Assembly (NCBI GenBank): GCA_016192105.1
Contig: JACPUV010000007.1
Coordinates: 1-64,000, forward strand
Origin: Sphingobacteriales bacterium
GTDB taxonomy: Bacteria > Bacteroidota > Bacteroidia > Chitinophagales > Chitinophagaceae
DNA: 64,000 bases
Direction: 5' to 3'
In this document: piece after piece, positions 17,333 to 26,773 of the stretch
Numbering within the stretch: the stretch's first letter is position 1
Layout of the letters: every line of letters starts with the position of its first letter
Translations under genes and position numbers: made by a program
Notes under the pieces: generated by a model
Database searches by the model: none
The model's input: the letters and a program-made list of their open reading frames with translations, nothing else
Told to the model about the DNA's origin: nothing

Positions 17333-17944
17333 ATGCAATTCCAACCTTATCACCTTTATCATATCTATAATCAGGGTAACAACCGGCAACGGATCTTTCA
17401 TACTGAAGACGATTATCAGACTTTCCTGAATCTATACAAAAGACTGATCCCCTCCCGTTGTTCTACAATTGCCTGGTGCCTGATGCCCAATCATTTTCAC
17501 TTCCTGATTTACACGGATGAGAAATGCCTCCTGCTTGAAAAACAAGGTGGCAATCTGCTCAACCCCATATCCAACGCGATCAGGGTTTTACTTAGCGGTT
17601 ATGCCAGAATTTATAACTCACGCTATAGGCGGAGTGGCTCAATCTTTCGTCAGAAAACAAAAGCCAAATGTCTAACAGAAATATCACTTGACAAAAGTCA
17701 GGCCAGCGAAAACCTTACTTATGCAACAGTCTGCTTTCACTATATACATCAAAATCCATTAGTCGCTAAGCTTTGTAAATCTATGGAGACCTGGCCTTAT
17801 TCATCGTATAAGGATTACTACATCCTCAATCATAAAAGTATATGCAACATGGATTTGGCAAAAAAATACTGTGGTTTTGATCCGGAAAACTTTGCAGAAA
17901 TATCGAACCGGTTGTACCATTTAAAAATGGAGAAAGAGGAATAG
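17333..17944 (+). CDS. REP-associated tyrosine transposase (RAYT, Y1 transposase family)
   Basis: 203 residues of the IS200/Y1 transposase superfamily. The HUH motif is HFH (His54 and His56) in MPNHFHFLI, and the likely catalytic tyrosine is Tyr90 in LLSGYARIYN, followed by the typical RRSGSIFRQ segment. RAYTs nick single-stranded DNA at REP palindromes, and the link to REP sequences is supported here because a REP-like array begins 12 bases after the stop codon. Unlike an IS200/IS605 element there is no tnpB or orfB partner. The gene is complete and somewhat more AT-rich than its neighbours. It lies between fadN and an S9 peptidase gene. Confidence 0.88.
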   Translation: MQFQPYHLYHIYNQGNNRQRIFHTEDDYQTFLNLYKRLIPSRCSTIAWCLMPNHFHFLIYTDEKCLLLEKQGGNLLNPISNAIRVLLSGYARIYNSRYRRSGSIFRQKTKAKCLTEISLDKSQASENLTYATVCFHYIHQNPLVAKLCKSMETWPYSSYKDYYILNHKSICNMDLAKKYCGFDPENFAEISNRLYHLKMEKEE

Positions 17945-17955
17945 AGGAAGCTGTG

Positions 17956-18110
17956 CTGGAAATGACAGTCGCGGGACCGGTAAAGAGAACATTACTGCTG
18001 GAAATGACAGGCGCGAGACCGCCAGTCATTTCCAGGCGCGGGACCGCCAGTCATTTCCAGGCGCGGGACCGCCAGTCATTTCCAGGCGCGGGACCGCCAG
18101 TCATTTCCAG
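17956..18110. repeat. REP/BIME-like array adjoining the RAYT gene
   Basis: Two copies of CTGGAAATGAC (17956-17966 and 17998-18008, 42 bases apart) face four head-to-tail copies of a 25-base unit (18011-18035, 18036-18060, 18061-18085, 18086-18110). Each unit runs from GCGCGGGACCGCC to GTCATTTCCAG; the first has one A-for-G change. The CTGGAAATGAC heads are exact complements of the GTCATTTCCAG tails, so the array can fold into a large hairpin. The GCGG-GA-CCGC core of each unit is itself a small dyad. Confidence 0.85.
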
Positions 18111-18166
18111 GAAACAGTATGCGCAGAATCATACCCGGTATCCTTCCGGGCTTTTTGCATTATTGC

Positions 18167-18174
18167 TACATTTG
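18167..18174 (+). promoter_or_regulatory. Minus-7 promoter element of the S9 peptidase gene
   Basis: TACATTTG fits the Bacteroidota -7 consensus TAnnTTTG exactly and lies 20 bases before the ATG. No TTTG at the right distance upstream is clear, because the REP array ends close by. Confidence 0.45.
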
Positions 18175-18194
18175 TTTTACCAAAACCCCGGCAC

Positions 18195-20357
18195 ATGAAA
18201 AAAATTCTCGCCGCCCTGCTTATCCCTGGCTTCGTTATTTCTTCCAACGCCCAGGATAAATTACTCAATTTGGAAGACGCCATGCTGAAAGCCCGGACCA
18301 GCCTCGCCCCCGAAAACCTCGCACAACTGCAATTCTTCGAAGGCAGCAATGATTATATTTTCCTGAAGAAACAAAACGGGCAGGATACCTGGATGCGGGG
18401 TAATTACAAACTGGCGGGTCGGGAAACCCCTTTCCTGTCATTGAGGGTATTAAACGACTGGATGCGGCAGGCCGCTACGGATACATTCAAAGCAATGCCC
18501 GCTGTAAAGTTTGCCAAAGACGGATGGATCCTTAACAATAACGGGAATAAGATGCAGTTCGATCACGCTACGAAAAAATGCAAAATCCTGCTATCCAAAG
18601 AAATGGCCGCCAACGAAAATGCGGAAGAAAGCCCGGCAGGGTTCGTGGCCTACCTGGATCATTTCAACTTATTTGTTTCCGACGGAAACCACAGCAGCCA
18701 GGTAACCACCGATGGCAGCAAAGATATTGTCTATGCTTCTTCTGTTCACCGGGATGAATTTGGTATCAGCAAGGGAACATTCTGGAGCAACAAAGGAACC
18801 AAACTGGCTTTCTACCGGATGGACCAGGGCATGGTAACGGACTATCCCATTATCAACTGGACAGAACGACCCGCCAAAGCCGAACTGATCAAATACCCGA
18901 TGGCCGGGGATAAAAGTCACCAGGTACGGGTGGGTGTATTCAATACTGCCACCGAATCCACTATCTGGCTGAAAACGGGTCAGCCGGCTGAACAGTACCT
19001 GACCAATATTGCCTGGAGCCCCGATGATAAATATATTTTTATTGCCGTACTGAACCGGGAACAAAATCACCTGAAGCTGAACCAGTATGATGCCGCTTCC
19101 GGTGATTTTGTAAAAACCCTGTTTGAAGAAAAAGATGACCGGTATGTGGAACCGCTCGTACCCATGTTATTTGTAAAAAACAACCCCTCGCGGTTTATCT
19201 GGCAAAGCAACCGCGACGGCTGGAACCATCTTTACCTGTATGATATCAGCGGAAAATTGATCCGGCAACTGACAGGAGGCAACTGGGAAGTGCTGGAAGT
19301 AAAAGGGCCTGACGCCAGGGGAGAAAACCTGTTTTTTGTTTCCACGATTCTTTCCGCGGTCAATAAAAACCTCTGTTCCGTTAACCTGAAAACCGGGAAG
19401 CTGACCCTTATTACCCCGCTGCCGGGTGTACACAATGCCCAGGTAAGCGCCGATGGCAGTACAGTACTCGATGCATTCAGTACCCTCAGCAATCCAAGAA
19501 CCATTCAGCTGATCGATGTAAAAAAATTATCCAAAGCCCTTCCCAAACCCCTGTTACAGGCGGGGGATCCCCTGCAAGAATATGCTACCGTTGCGTTGTC
19601 CCTCTTTACCATTAAAAATGCAGCCGGTGACAGCCTGTATTGCCGTTTGTTTAAACCCGTGAATTTTTCCGCGGATAAAAAATACCCGGTCATTGTGTAC
19701 TGGTATGGCGGGCCGCATGCGCAACTGATCCTGAACAGCTGGAACGGTGGCGCCGGCGACTACTGGTTCCGCTATATGGCCGCCCGGGGTTATGTGGTTT
19801 TTAGCCTGGATACCAGGGGCAGTGATAACCGCGGCAAAGTATTTGAACAACCCATTTTCCGCAAACTGGGTGAAGTGCAGATGGAGGATATGATGGCAGC
19901 TGTCAGTTACCTGGGATCCCAACCCTTTGTTGACAAAGAGAGGATGGGATTGTTTGGCTGGAGTTTTGGCGGATTCATGACCACCGATTTTATGCTCAAC
20001 CACCCGGGTATTTTTAAAGCGGCTGTGGCCGGCGGACCGGTGATGGACTGGAAATATTACGAGATCATGTACGGCGAGCGGTATATGGATACCCCCGCTG
20101 AGAACCCGGAGGGATATGACGCTACCAACCTGATCAAACAGGCCGGGAAACTAAAAGGGAAACTGTTACTGATCCATGGCCTGCAGGACCCGGTGGTGGT
20201 GCAACAACATTCTGTAAATTTCGTTAGAGCCTGTATAGACAAGGGGGTGCAGGTGGATTATATGATCTACCCCGGTCATGAGCACAATGTACTGGGCAAA
20301 GACAGGGTTCACCTGTACCGGAAAATAAGTGATTACCTGGAGGAATACCTGAAATAA
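18195..20357 (+). CDS. Secreted S9 family peptidase (DPP-IV-like prolyl oligopeptidase)
   Basis: 720 residues with an N-terminal signal peptide (about 1-19, ending SNAQ), so periplasmic or exported. Residues of about 40-460 form the beta-propeller (DPPIV_N type). The C-terminal alpha/beta hydrolase domain carries the nucleophile in GWSFGGF (around residue 590), the acid in HGLQDPVV and the His in PGHEHNV. The order and spacing fit dipeptidyl-peptidase IV-like enzymes that release N-terminal dipeptides, often Xaa-Pro. The exact specificity is not evident from sequence. Bacteroidota use such enzymes in peptide scavenging. No operon partner is obvious; the next gene starts 41 bases later. Confidence 0.92.
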   Translation: MKKILAALLIPGFVISSNAQDKLLNLEDAMLKARTSLAPENLAQLQFFEGSNDYIFLKKQNGQDTWMRGNYKLAGRETPFLSLRVLNDWMRQAATDTFKAMPAVKFAKDGWILNNNGNKMQFDHATKKCKILLSKEMAANENAEESPAGFVAYLDHFNLFVSDGNHSSQVTTDGSKDIVYASSVHRDEFGISKGTFWSNKGTKLAFYRMDQGMVTDYPIINWTERPAKAELIKYPMAGDKSHQVRVGVFNTATESTIWLKTGQPAEQYLTNIAWSPDDKYIFIAVLNREQNHLKLNQYDAASGDFVKTLFEEKDDRYVEPLVPMLFVKNNPSRFIWQSNRDGWNHLYLYDISGKLIRQLTGGNWEVLEVKGPDARGENLFFVSTILSAVNKNLCSVNLKTGKLTLITPLPGVHNAQVSADGSTVLDAFSTLSNPRTIQLIDVKKLSKALPKPLLQAGDPLQEYATVALSLFTIKNAAGDSLYCRLFKPVNFSADKKYPVIVYWYGGPHAQLILNSWNGGAGDYWFRYMAARGYVVFSLDTRGSDNRGKVFEQPIFRKLGEVQMEDMMAAVSYLGSQPFVDKERMGLFGWSFGGFMTTDFMLNHPGIFKAAVAGGPVMDWKYYEIMYGERYMDTPAENPEGYDATNLIKQAGKLKGKLLLIHGLQDPVVVQQHSVNFVRACIDKGVQVDYMIYPGHEHNVLGKDRVHLYRKISDYLEEYLK

Positions 20358-20374
20358 CTGTTTAAAAGAACAGC

Positions 20375-20389
20375 GCCTGTTAAACAGGC
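20375..20389. other. Small hairpin after the S9 peptidase gene
   Basis: GCCTGT (20375-20380), TAA, ACAGGC (20384-20389) is a perfect short dyad with no T-run, so it is a weak terminator candidate at best. Confidence 0.3.
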
Positions 20390-20398
20390 TATTTACCT

Positions 20399-21067
20399 AT
20401 GGGAACAGCAGAAACTGAAAAACAACAGCTCGTCATCCGGTCCCGCATCATTACCTATGGAAACGCGGCAACGGAAACCCTGACAGAGTCCATCCGGGAC
20501 GAGATCGAAACCATGTGGAATGAACCCGACACCTGGGTTACAATCGGGGATTACCTGTACCGGGTCGTATTCCGGATCAGCGCTGCCTACCAGCCGGTAC
20601 TCAGCGATATCGATATTTACCAAAACCTGGACCCGGTCAATAACTATTTCCGCATTGAGGAATTTGCCCATGGCAATATTTCTTTTGTGGACGGACTCGG
20701 GTGCAACAGCGGTTATTTCAAACTGGAAAACCTGTACCAGGGCTCCACCACTGCCGCGCATGAATACGGCCACAGCCTGGGGCTGGATCACCCGGAACTG
20801 CTCGATATCCGGGGCAAGGGCGTACCCGGTATCATGTACCCGAGAGGCACCCTCGTGGATCCGCCCTTCCAGTATGAACCGGATAAACCGGCAGGCACAA
20901 AGGGAGGAACCCTGCATCCCCGTTACAGAAGGGTGAGGGAAGAAGATATTCTCCGGCTGAAACTACCCAGACTCGAATTTGAAAACGGGATCGCCCTGTT
21001 GGGGGAATTCAGCAATATCTGGCACCCCAATCACGCCGAGATTGAAAATATAGATTACCTCGCCTGA
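20399..21067 (+). CDS. Metzincin-like zinc metalloprotease without signal peptide
   Basis: 222 residues. The zinc-binding motif HEYGHSLGLDH (His121, His125, His131) matches HExxHxxGxxH, and GIMYPRG some 30 residues later supplies the Met-turn, so the metzincin fold is well supported; the nearest class is the M10-like matrixin group. Unlike most matrixins there is no signal peptide and no recognisable propeptide, and the N-terminus (MGTAETEKQQ) looks cytoplasmic. The substrate is unknown. The 3' end overlaps the convergent epimerase gene by 13 bases. Confidence 0.8.
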   Translation: MGTAETEKQQLVIRSRIITYGNAATETLTESIRDEIETMWNEPDTWVTIGDYLYRVVFRISAAYQPVLSDIDIYQNLDPVNNYFRIEEFAHGNISFVDGLGCNSGYFKLENLYQGSTTAAHEYGHSLGLDHPELLDIRGKGVPGIMYPRGTLVDPPFQYEPDKPAGTKGGTLHPRYRRVREEDILRLKLPRLEFENGIALLGEFSNIWHPNHAEIENIDYLA

Positions 21068-21981
21068 GTTAATTCTCCGGCCAGGGCGCTGTGGATATCG
21101 GGGTACCGGAAGCAGAAACCGGCCCTGTCTATTTTTTCACTACTGACTGTTACGCTTTTCAGGATCTCAGGGCCCATCTCCCCCATGATTAGTTTTAACA
21201 GCCAGGCAGGTATGTGCAATGGGATAAAAAACCGGTTTTTCATTTTAGCCAATGTGTGGATCAGCCCCCGGTTGCTTACCGGTTGCGGGGCCACGGCATT
21301 ATAAACCCCTTTTATCCCCGTGTTTTCGATGGCATAGAGGAACATACTCGCCAAGTCGTCAATATGGATCCAGCTGGTCATTTGTCTGCCGCTGCCCGGG
21401 AAGGCTGCCACGCCAAACCGGAGTGGTTTTAAAAATTCTTTTAAAGCCCCGCCTTTTTTACTCAATACGATCCCGATCCGGAATACCACTAATCGTTTAT
21501 TCAAGACCGTTACCGGCTCCATACACTCCTCCCATTGACGGCAGGTATCCGCGAGGAACCCGGTCCCGGCCGGATCTTCTTCTGAAAAAGGTTTCCCGCC
21601 CCGGCCCTCCGGGTCTGCGCCGTACCAGCCGGTTGCGGAAGCGCTGATCACCGCTTTTACTTTATTGGGAATACGCCGCAGGCTGCCGGCCAGCAGTTTC
21701 CCGCTATGCACCCGGCTGTTTAGTATCTCCTGTTTGCGCTTCCGGGTCCATCTTTTTTCGGCAATTCCCGCCCCGGCCAGGTGAATAATATAATCCGCTT
21801 CCTGCACTGCTTTTTCATCAATTGTATTATTCCGGGGATCCCAGGTGGCGTAACGGATACCATCCTCCCCGCTTCGCTGCTGCCGGGTCAGAATGATACA
21901 CCCGTATCCCCTTGCCAGCAGGGCCCCGGTAAGCGCCCGGCCCAGCAATCCTGTTCCGCCTGTTATGAGTACAACTGCCAT
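21055..21981 (-). CDS. TIGR01777 family epimerase / nucleotide-sugar-like SDR (first of two)
   Basis: 308 residues of the extended SDR fold. The N-terminal dinucleotide-binding motif is ITGGTGLLGRAL (about 6-17). Downstream come HLAGAGIAEKRW, SASATGWYG and SWIHIDDL, which are typical of the YfcH/TIGR01777 family. Its substrate is not known in general. A second family member lies at 57814-58797 (+), so the genome carries at least two paralogues. The 3' end overlaps the metzincin gene on the other strand. Confidence 0.87.
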   Translation of the reverse strand: MAVVLITGGTGLLGRALTGALLARGYGCIILTRQQRSGEDGIRYATWDPRNNTIDEKAVQEADYIIHLAGAGIAEKRWTRKRKQEILNSRVHSGKLLAGSLRRIPNKVKAVISASATGWYGADPEGRGGKPFSEEDPAGTGFLADTCRQWEECMEPVTVLNKRLVVFRIGIVLSKKGGALKEFLKPLRFGVAAFPGSGRQMTSWIHIDDLASMFLYAIENTGIKGVYNAVAPQPVSNRGLIHTLAKMKNRFFIPLHIPAWLLKLIMGEMGPEILKSVTVSSEKIDRAGFCFRYPDIHSALAGELTQAR

Positions 21982-22194
21982 CTGATTTAAAAATAATTAC
22001 TTCTGTCAGGTTAACTAAGTTCAGACATAGGATCTGATTAGCTGCGAGCCAGGAGACCAATCTCCGGGTTTCATGCTCAGGTAATCCTTAAAAACTTCCT
22101 GTTAAACTTAACAAAACCAGAATAACATACCATTTAAATTATTGTTCTTGGGGATCGGCCGGAAACTTTTATCTTGGGACAGAAAATACCTGTT

Positions 22195-23091
22195 ATGGAA
22201 ATTGTTCTCTCGTTGCAGCAGATTGCCAAATCCTATGGACCCATCCGCGCCCTGAACGGGGTATCTTTTGATGTACCCGCGGGAAGTGTATTCGGCGTCC
22301 TGGGTCCCAATGGCAGTGGCAAGACTACCCTGCTGGGAATTGTGATGGATGTACTCAAAGCCAATTCCGGGGGCTACCGCTGGTTTGGTCAGCCCGGTTC
22401 ACCGGAACAAAGAAGAAAGATCGGTTCCCTGCTCGAAACACCTAATTTTTATACCTACCTCTCCGCCGTGGATAACCTGAAGATCACCCAGGCCATCAGC
22501 GGCCGGGGAACGGCAACCGATATTGACGATGTATTAAAAAAAGTAAGCCTGTACGACAGAAGGCGGTACCGCTTCAGTTCCTACAGCCTGGGGATGAAAC
22601 AAAGGCTGGCCATTGCGGGGGCCTTATTAGGCAACCCCAAAGTGCTGGTATTGGATGAACCCACCAACGGACTGGACCCGGTGGGCATTGCCGAGATCCG
22701 GCAGCTGATCCTTGAACTCCGTGACCAGGGACATACGATCATCATGGCCAGTCACCTGCTGGATGAAGTGGAAAAAGTCTGTACCCATGTGGCCATCCTG
22801 AAAACAGGCAACCTGCTGACCACGGGCCATGTGGAGGATGTGCTGATGGATGAAGATATAGTGGAAATGAGCGCCGCGGATATTCAGTCGCTCGCCGCTT
22901 TTTTCCGCAGGGAAGGCCATACTGTAACACTGGATGAAAAAGCCAATACCATCCAGCTCATCCTTGCCAAGGGCACGGCCCGGCTGGAGGATATTAACCG
23001 GCATTGTTTTGAAAACGGGCTCGTGCTGAACCACCTCCTGCTGAAGAAAAAAAAGCTGGAAGCCCGCTTCTTTGAATTAACCAATAACTAA
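22195..23091 (+). CDS. ABC transporter ATP-binding protein
   Basis: 298 residues. Walker A is GPNGSGKTT (about 37-45), the signature is YSLGMKQRL, and Walker B is VLVLDEP, followed by the H-loop in MASHLLDEVEKV. The class is the DrrA/CcmA-like group that pairs with ABC-2 permeases. I chose the ATG at 22195; a TTG at 22174 would add seven residues without family support. The permease follows 15 bases later, so the two are an operon. The cargo is unknown. Confidence 0.93.
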   Translation: MEIVLSLQQIAKSYGPIRALNGVSFDVPAGSVFGVLGPNGSGKTTLLGIVMDVLKANSGGYRWFGQPGSPEQRRKIGSLLETPNFYTYLSAVDNLKITQAISGRGTATDIDDVLKKVSLYDRRRYRFSSYSLGMKQRLAIAGALLGNPKVLVLDEPTNGLDPVGIAEIRQLILELRDQGHTIIMASHLLDEVEKVCTHVAILKTGNLLTTGHVEDVLMDEDIVEMSAADIQSLAAFFRREGHTVTLDEKANTIQLILAKGTARLEDINRHCFENGLVLNHLLLKKKKLEARFFELTNN

Positions 23092-23106
23092 ACGTAAATA
23101 AAGGAT

Positions 23107-23928
23107 ATGACCAGGCTGATCAGAACGGAATGGCTGAAGATGAAAAAATATACTGCCTTTTGGTGGGTGATGGGGCTGACGGCCCTCTCCTACCCGGGGA
23201 TCAATTATATTTTTTACAGTTTCTATAAAACTATGACCACCCAGGAAAACACCGCGGGCAAGCTGATCAAGATGGCCGTGGGCAATCCCTTCGCCTTCCC
23301 GGAAGCCTGGCAATCGGTGGCCTATTTTTCTTCCTGGTTTGTTTTTATTCCGGCCGTGGTGGTGATCATGCTCATCAGCAATGAATATTCGTTCCGCACG
23401 CACCGGCAGAATATTATTGACGGCTGGGGCCGGGGGCAATTTGTAACCAGTAAACTGATCGATGTGCTGATCATATCCCTGCTGATCACCCTGCTGTACC
23501 TGGTGGTGACGATGGTAACCGGCTATTCCAATTTAGCAGACGGAACCGGTGATAACTGGAGCAAATCCTATTATGCCGGTCTCTTCGCCCTGCAGACCTT
23601 CTCCCAGCTATCCATTGCCTTCCTGATCGGGTTCCTGATCCGGAAAGCCTTCCTGGCGCTCGGTATATTCATCTTTTACTTCCTGATCCTGGAAAATATC
23701 CTGGTCGGGGTATTTCGTTTCAAAGTGCAGGATATCGGCCGGTTTCTCCCCTTCGAGATATCCGACCGGATCATACCGGTTCCGGCCTTTCTCGGCAAAC
23801 TGGAAACGCCGGAGAAATACCAGAACGCCCTTGACCGGATTCCCCTGCACGTTGGACTAACGGTATTGTTTACCCTTATAATCTGGGCCATTTGTTACCG
23901 GGTGAACAGTAAAAGGGACCTGAAATAA
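23107..23928 (+). CDS. ABC-2 type permease
   Basis: 273 residues, about six predicted transmembrane helices with a large loop after the first. It is the membrane partner of the upstream ATPase (gap 15 bases). The N-terminal RTEWLKMKKYTAFWW is typical of ABC-2 export permeases. The stop codon abuts that of the convergent helicase gene (23929), so no intergenic sequence remains. Confidence 0.88.
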   Translation: MTRLIRTEWLKMKKYTAFWWVMGLTALSYPGINYIFYSFYKTMTTQENTAGKLIKMAVGNPFAFPEAWQSVAYFSSWFVFIPAVVVIMLISNEYSFRTHRQNIIDGWGRGQFVTSKLIDVLIISLLITLLYLVVTMVTGYSNLADGTGDNWSKSYYAGLFALQTFSQLSIAFLIGFLIRKAFLALGIFIFYFLILENILVGVFRFKVQDIGRFLPFEISDRIIPVPAFLGKLETPEKYQNALDRIPLHVGLTVLFTLIIWAICYRVNSKRDLK

Positions 23929-25305
23929 TCACCAGCGTTCTTCCTCCTCCCATTGTTCCAGTGTCAGGCGCTGCGGCTGGGGTTGGGGCTTGGGTTGTGC
24001 TGTATGATGATGAGCCGCCGGTTTAGGCTGAACCGGTGATTGCACTTTCTTTACCGGGTTTTGCCGGTTCGGTTGCCTGTTAGTACCCCGGTTATTATGT
24101 TGCGGCCTCTCCCCTTGTTTTTGCCTGGATGCAGGACGCGGCTGACGTTCGCCCGGGGGCGGCGCCATCACATGAGCATTTTCGGTAAACGGATGTTCCG
24201 CTATGACCGGGATGTTTTTCCCCACCAGTTTCTGAATATCCCTTAATTCTTCCTTTTCATCCGCGCTGGCAAAAGATATGGCGATCCCATCGTTACCGGC
24301 CCTTCCGGTACGTCCGATCCGGTGCACATAGGTTTCCGGTACATCGGGCAGGTCGAAGTTGATCACATGGGATAACTCATCAATATCAATACCACGGGCA
24401 GCAATATCCGTAGCCACGAGTACCCGGATGCCGCCGTTCTTAAAATCGGCCAGGGCTCCCTGGCGGGCATTCTGCGATTTATTACCGTGAATCGCGGCTG
24501 ACCGGATCTTATTCCGCTGCAGGATCCGGACCACTTTATCCGCCCCGTGCTTGGTACGGGTGAAAACGAGGGTGGTTTTGATCTCCGGGTTATCCAATAA
24601 GTGGAGCAGTAATTCCGGTTTTTCTTTTTTCGCCACATGATACAGCCGCTGTTCGATCTTATCTACCGTAGAAGAGGGAGGGGTGACTTCCACTTTTGCC
24701 GGATGCTTTAACAATACGGCGGCCAGTTTTTGTATCTCGGGTGGCATCGTGGCGGAGAAGAACAGGGTTTGCCTTTTCTCCGGCAGTTTCGCGATCACTT
24801 TTTTTACGTCATGAATAAAGCCCATATCAAGCATGCGGTCGGCTTCATCCAGTACAAAGATCTGCAATTGATCCAGGCGGATAAAACCCTGCCCGATCAG
24901 GTCCAGCAAGCGGCCCGGTGTGGCGATCAGTACATCGGTACCCCGGCGCAGGTCATTTACCTGGTTATGCTGGGAAACCCCGCCAAAGATCACGGTGTGA
25001 CGGATACCGGCGTACCTGCCATAAGCGGCAAAGCTTTCATCGATCTGGATCGCCAGTTCGCGGGTGGGGGTTAAGATGAGTACTTTGATGCCCGGTCCCA
25101 AAGGCTTTTGAGCCTGCAGGAGTTCCAGGATCGGGATAGCGAAGGCGGCCGTTTTACCGGTGCCGGTCTGGGCACAACCCAGGAGGTCTTTTCCCTGCAG
25201 CACCAGCGGTATCGCCTGTTGCTGAATCGGGGTGGGTGTGGAATATCCTTCATGGGCAAGCGCTTTCAGGACAGGTTCTGTCAATGCTAATTTTTTAAAA
25301 GCCAT
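23929..25305 (-). CDS. rhlE: DEAD-box RNA helicase, RhlE-like
   Basis: 458 residues. The Q motif ([10 protein letters not shown]), motif I AQTGTGKT, motif II DEAD, motif III SAT and motif [12 protein letters not shown] are all present and in order. The C-terminal tail (from about residue 395) is low-complexity and rich in Pro, Gln, Arg and His, as in RNA-binding tails of RhlE proteins; it ends [12 protein letters not shown]. The role is RNA unwinding in ribosome assembly or RNA decay, with cold-shock regulation common in the family. The assignment to RhlE rather than another DEAD-box subfamily is a best guess. Confidence 0.9.
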   Translation of the reverse strand: MAFKKLALTEPVLKALAHEGYSTPTPIQQQAIPLVLQGKDLLGCAQTGTGKTAAFAIPILELLQAQKPLGPGIKVLILTPTRELAIQIDESFAAYGRYAGIRHTVIFGGVSQHNQVNDLRRGTDVLIATPGRLLDLIGQGFIRLDQLQIFVLDEADRMLDMGFIHDVKKVIAKLPEKRQTLFFSATMPPEIQKLAAVLLKHPAKVEVTPPSSTVDKIEQRLYHVAKKEKPELLLHLLDNPEIKTTLVFTRTKHGADKVVRILQRNKIRSAAIHGNKSQNARQGALADFKNGGIRVLVATDIAARGIDIDELSHVINFDLPDVPETYVHRIGRTGRAGNDGIAISFASADEKEELRDIQKLVGKNIPVIAEHPFTENAHVMAPPPGERQPRPASRQKQGERPQHNNRGTNRQPNRQNPVKKVQSPVQPKPAAHHHTAQPKPQPQPQRLTLEQWEEEERW

Positions 25306-25561
25306 ACAGATTTTTAAATTTTTTTATGGAGCTGGCTAAGACGTTGTAGATTCTGAATCAGCGAAAGTTTATAAAGAGACTCCGGGCATTTGCCGGGAGA
25401 ATGGTCCACCGGCTTACAACCTGCCGATACTGTAATTTTGTAGTATTACGTGGAATGAAATGCAAAGGTACTCTTTTTTCCCCGAACGGCATAGCCCGAT
25501 CGCCAGTAATCAGCTAATGCGCTCTGTATCAGAATGTATTTTGGGGAAAGCGGGGGCCGGG
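25306..25561. other. Intergenic region between the helicase and a hypothetical gene
   Basis: 256 bases with no convincing gene, RNA or hairpin. The helicase promoter should lie here, but I see no clean Bacteroidota consensus. Confidence 0.4.
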
Positions 25562-25921
25562 TCAGCCTGCGAACCAGCCGGCAGGGAGGTTCTTTTCTGC
25601 GTAAAGCAGGATATATTTCCGGAGAAATGCTTCCCTTTCCCCGGCATTTAGGGGAGGCAGGCGCTTTAGTTGTTTATAATGAGGCCAGCCGGTATCCTCC
25701 ACCCAGAATAATTCATAGTAGCGGGCGGGGACCAGGATCGCACAAACGGCCAGGTCACGAAGCTCCGACTTCTCATTTTCGGTTAATGTCTTGGGAGGGA
25801 TGCCGGATTCAAAGATCCCGATATAGAGCAGCATGTCATCCAGGGAAGGCAGTAAACCAGTCATGACTCCGGTTCGTCCTTCCGCTTGCTGCCGGTGTTT
25901 TGGTAATTCATCTTCCTTCAT
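25562..25921 (-). CDS. Hypothetical protein
   Basis: 119 residues, no signal peptide or membrane segment. The sequence is compositionally normal, with a Leu-rich N-terminal half (SLDDMLLYIGIFESG) and a tyrosine- and leucine-rich C-terminal half, and looks like a real cytoplasmic protein. I do not recognise a family. The opposite strand carries an open frame of similar length that reads as a shadow. It starts a mixed region that becomes AT-rich further right. Confidence 0.55.
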   Translation of the reverse strand: MKEDELPKHRQQAEGRTGVMTGLLPSLDDMLLYIGIFESGIPPKTLTENEKSELRDLAVCAILVPARYYELFWVEDTGWPHYKQLKRLPPLNAGEREAFLRKYILLYAEKNLPAGWFAG

Positions 25922-26074
25922 CCGCTACGAAGATAGGGCGGAAGCGGGAGCGGGGGGATGATATTAAACAGGAGCTATTTGAAAAAATCAGGCCCTCGCT
26001 TGAGAATTTCAATGTTTACTATCCTGGCCATATCCATGCGTCATACTCCTTATCACCGGGCGGCCGGCCGCAAT

Positions 26075-26109
26075 AAAAAAGAACCACCCGGCACCATAAC
26101 AGGCCGGGT
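26075..26109 (-). terminator. Minus-strand terminator
   Basis: ACCCGGC (26086-26092) pairs with GCCGGGT (26103-26109) across a 10-base loop, and an A-run at 26075-26080 supplies the T-run when read on the minus strand. It lies 37 bases after the stop of the gene at 26146-26706. Confidence 0.7.
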
Positions 26110-26145
26110 CGGCTGCGCCAGATTCGGCTTTGAAGGAATTAAGGA

Positions 26146-26706
26146 TTATAAAGTAATAGCAGTAATCTTAATTGCATCTTTATCTTCGAAAGGGAAAGTG
26201 AAAGTGATACTTTTGGGATATATTTTCCCCTTCTCAAATTCAAACTGCCTAATAAGGATTGAATGACTATCTCTCGGAAAAGTATAAACCGGCTTAAAAA
26301 TAATTGTGTTTTTTGAATCCGCTTGTTCCATAATTATTTCAGTTCCCAAAAATGGGAAATATGATATCTTACTTTCATTCGTACTTTTTAGCCTAAAAAC
26401 TGTTTGAGTAAAATATTTTTTTGCACTTGATGTGTCTGAAATATATAAAATATTACCAGATTTTTTGTCATAAGTAATAAATCCAGAATAAGAAAGTGAA
26501 TCTTCCGAAAAGGTAAACCTATAATAATTCTTGCCGCCTTCCTTATGGATAACACTTGAATCAACTACGTAATAGAGATTAAATTTTCCCTTTTGCCCTG
26601 GTATTTGTGTGCTTACCTCATATTTAAATAATTGAACAAATTTATTTTGAGAAAAGCAATCAACAAACAGAAAGGTAAGAATCACTATGCCGGCTATTTT
26701 CCTCAT
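26146..26706 (-). CDS. Exported hypothetical protein in an AT-rich island
   Basis: 186 residues with a signal peptide (about 1-20, ending DCFSQ). The rest is beta-rich (many Tyr, Phe, Ser, Ile) with no recognised motif. The codon use and base composition are clearly more AT-rich than the neighbouring genes, suggesting separate origin. It shares these traits with the lipoprotein gene at 27030-27635 on the same strand. No function can be stated. Confidence 0.7.
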   Translation of the reverse strand: MRKIAGIVILTFLFVDCFSQNKFVQLFKYEVSTQIPGQKGKFNLYYVVDSSVIHKEGGKNYYRFTFSEDSLSYSGFITYDKKSGNILYISDTSSAKKYFTQTVFRLKSTNESKISYFPFLGTEIIMEQADSKNTIIFKPVYTFPRDSHSILIRQFEFEKGKIYPKSITFTFPFEDKDAIKITAITL

Positions 26707-26773
26707 CTTGTTTACATTTTGCTCGCAACATTTGGATTTATTGGAGGATTAGGTTTTTTTCATTTCCTTCCCC

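Noticed and set aside
17333..17944. Full IS200/IS605 element
   Set aside because: There is a Y1 transposase but no tnpB and the flanks are REP units, so RAYT fits better.
25958..26266. A 102-codon plus-strand frame at the left of the AT-rich island
   Set aside because: It overlaps the better supported exported protein gene and contains a terminator hairpin.
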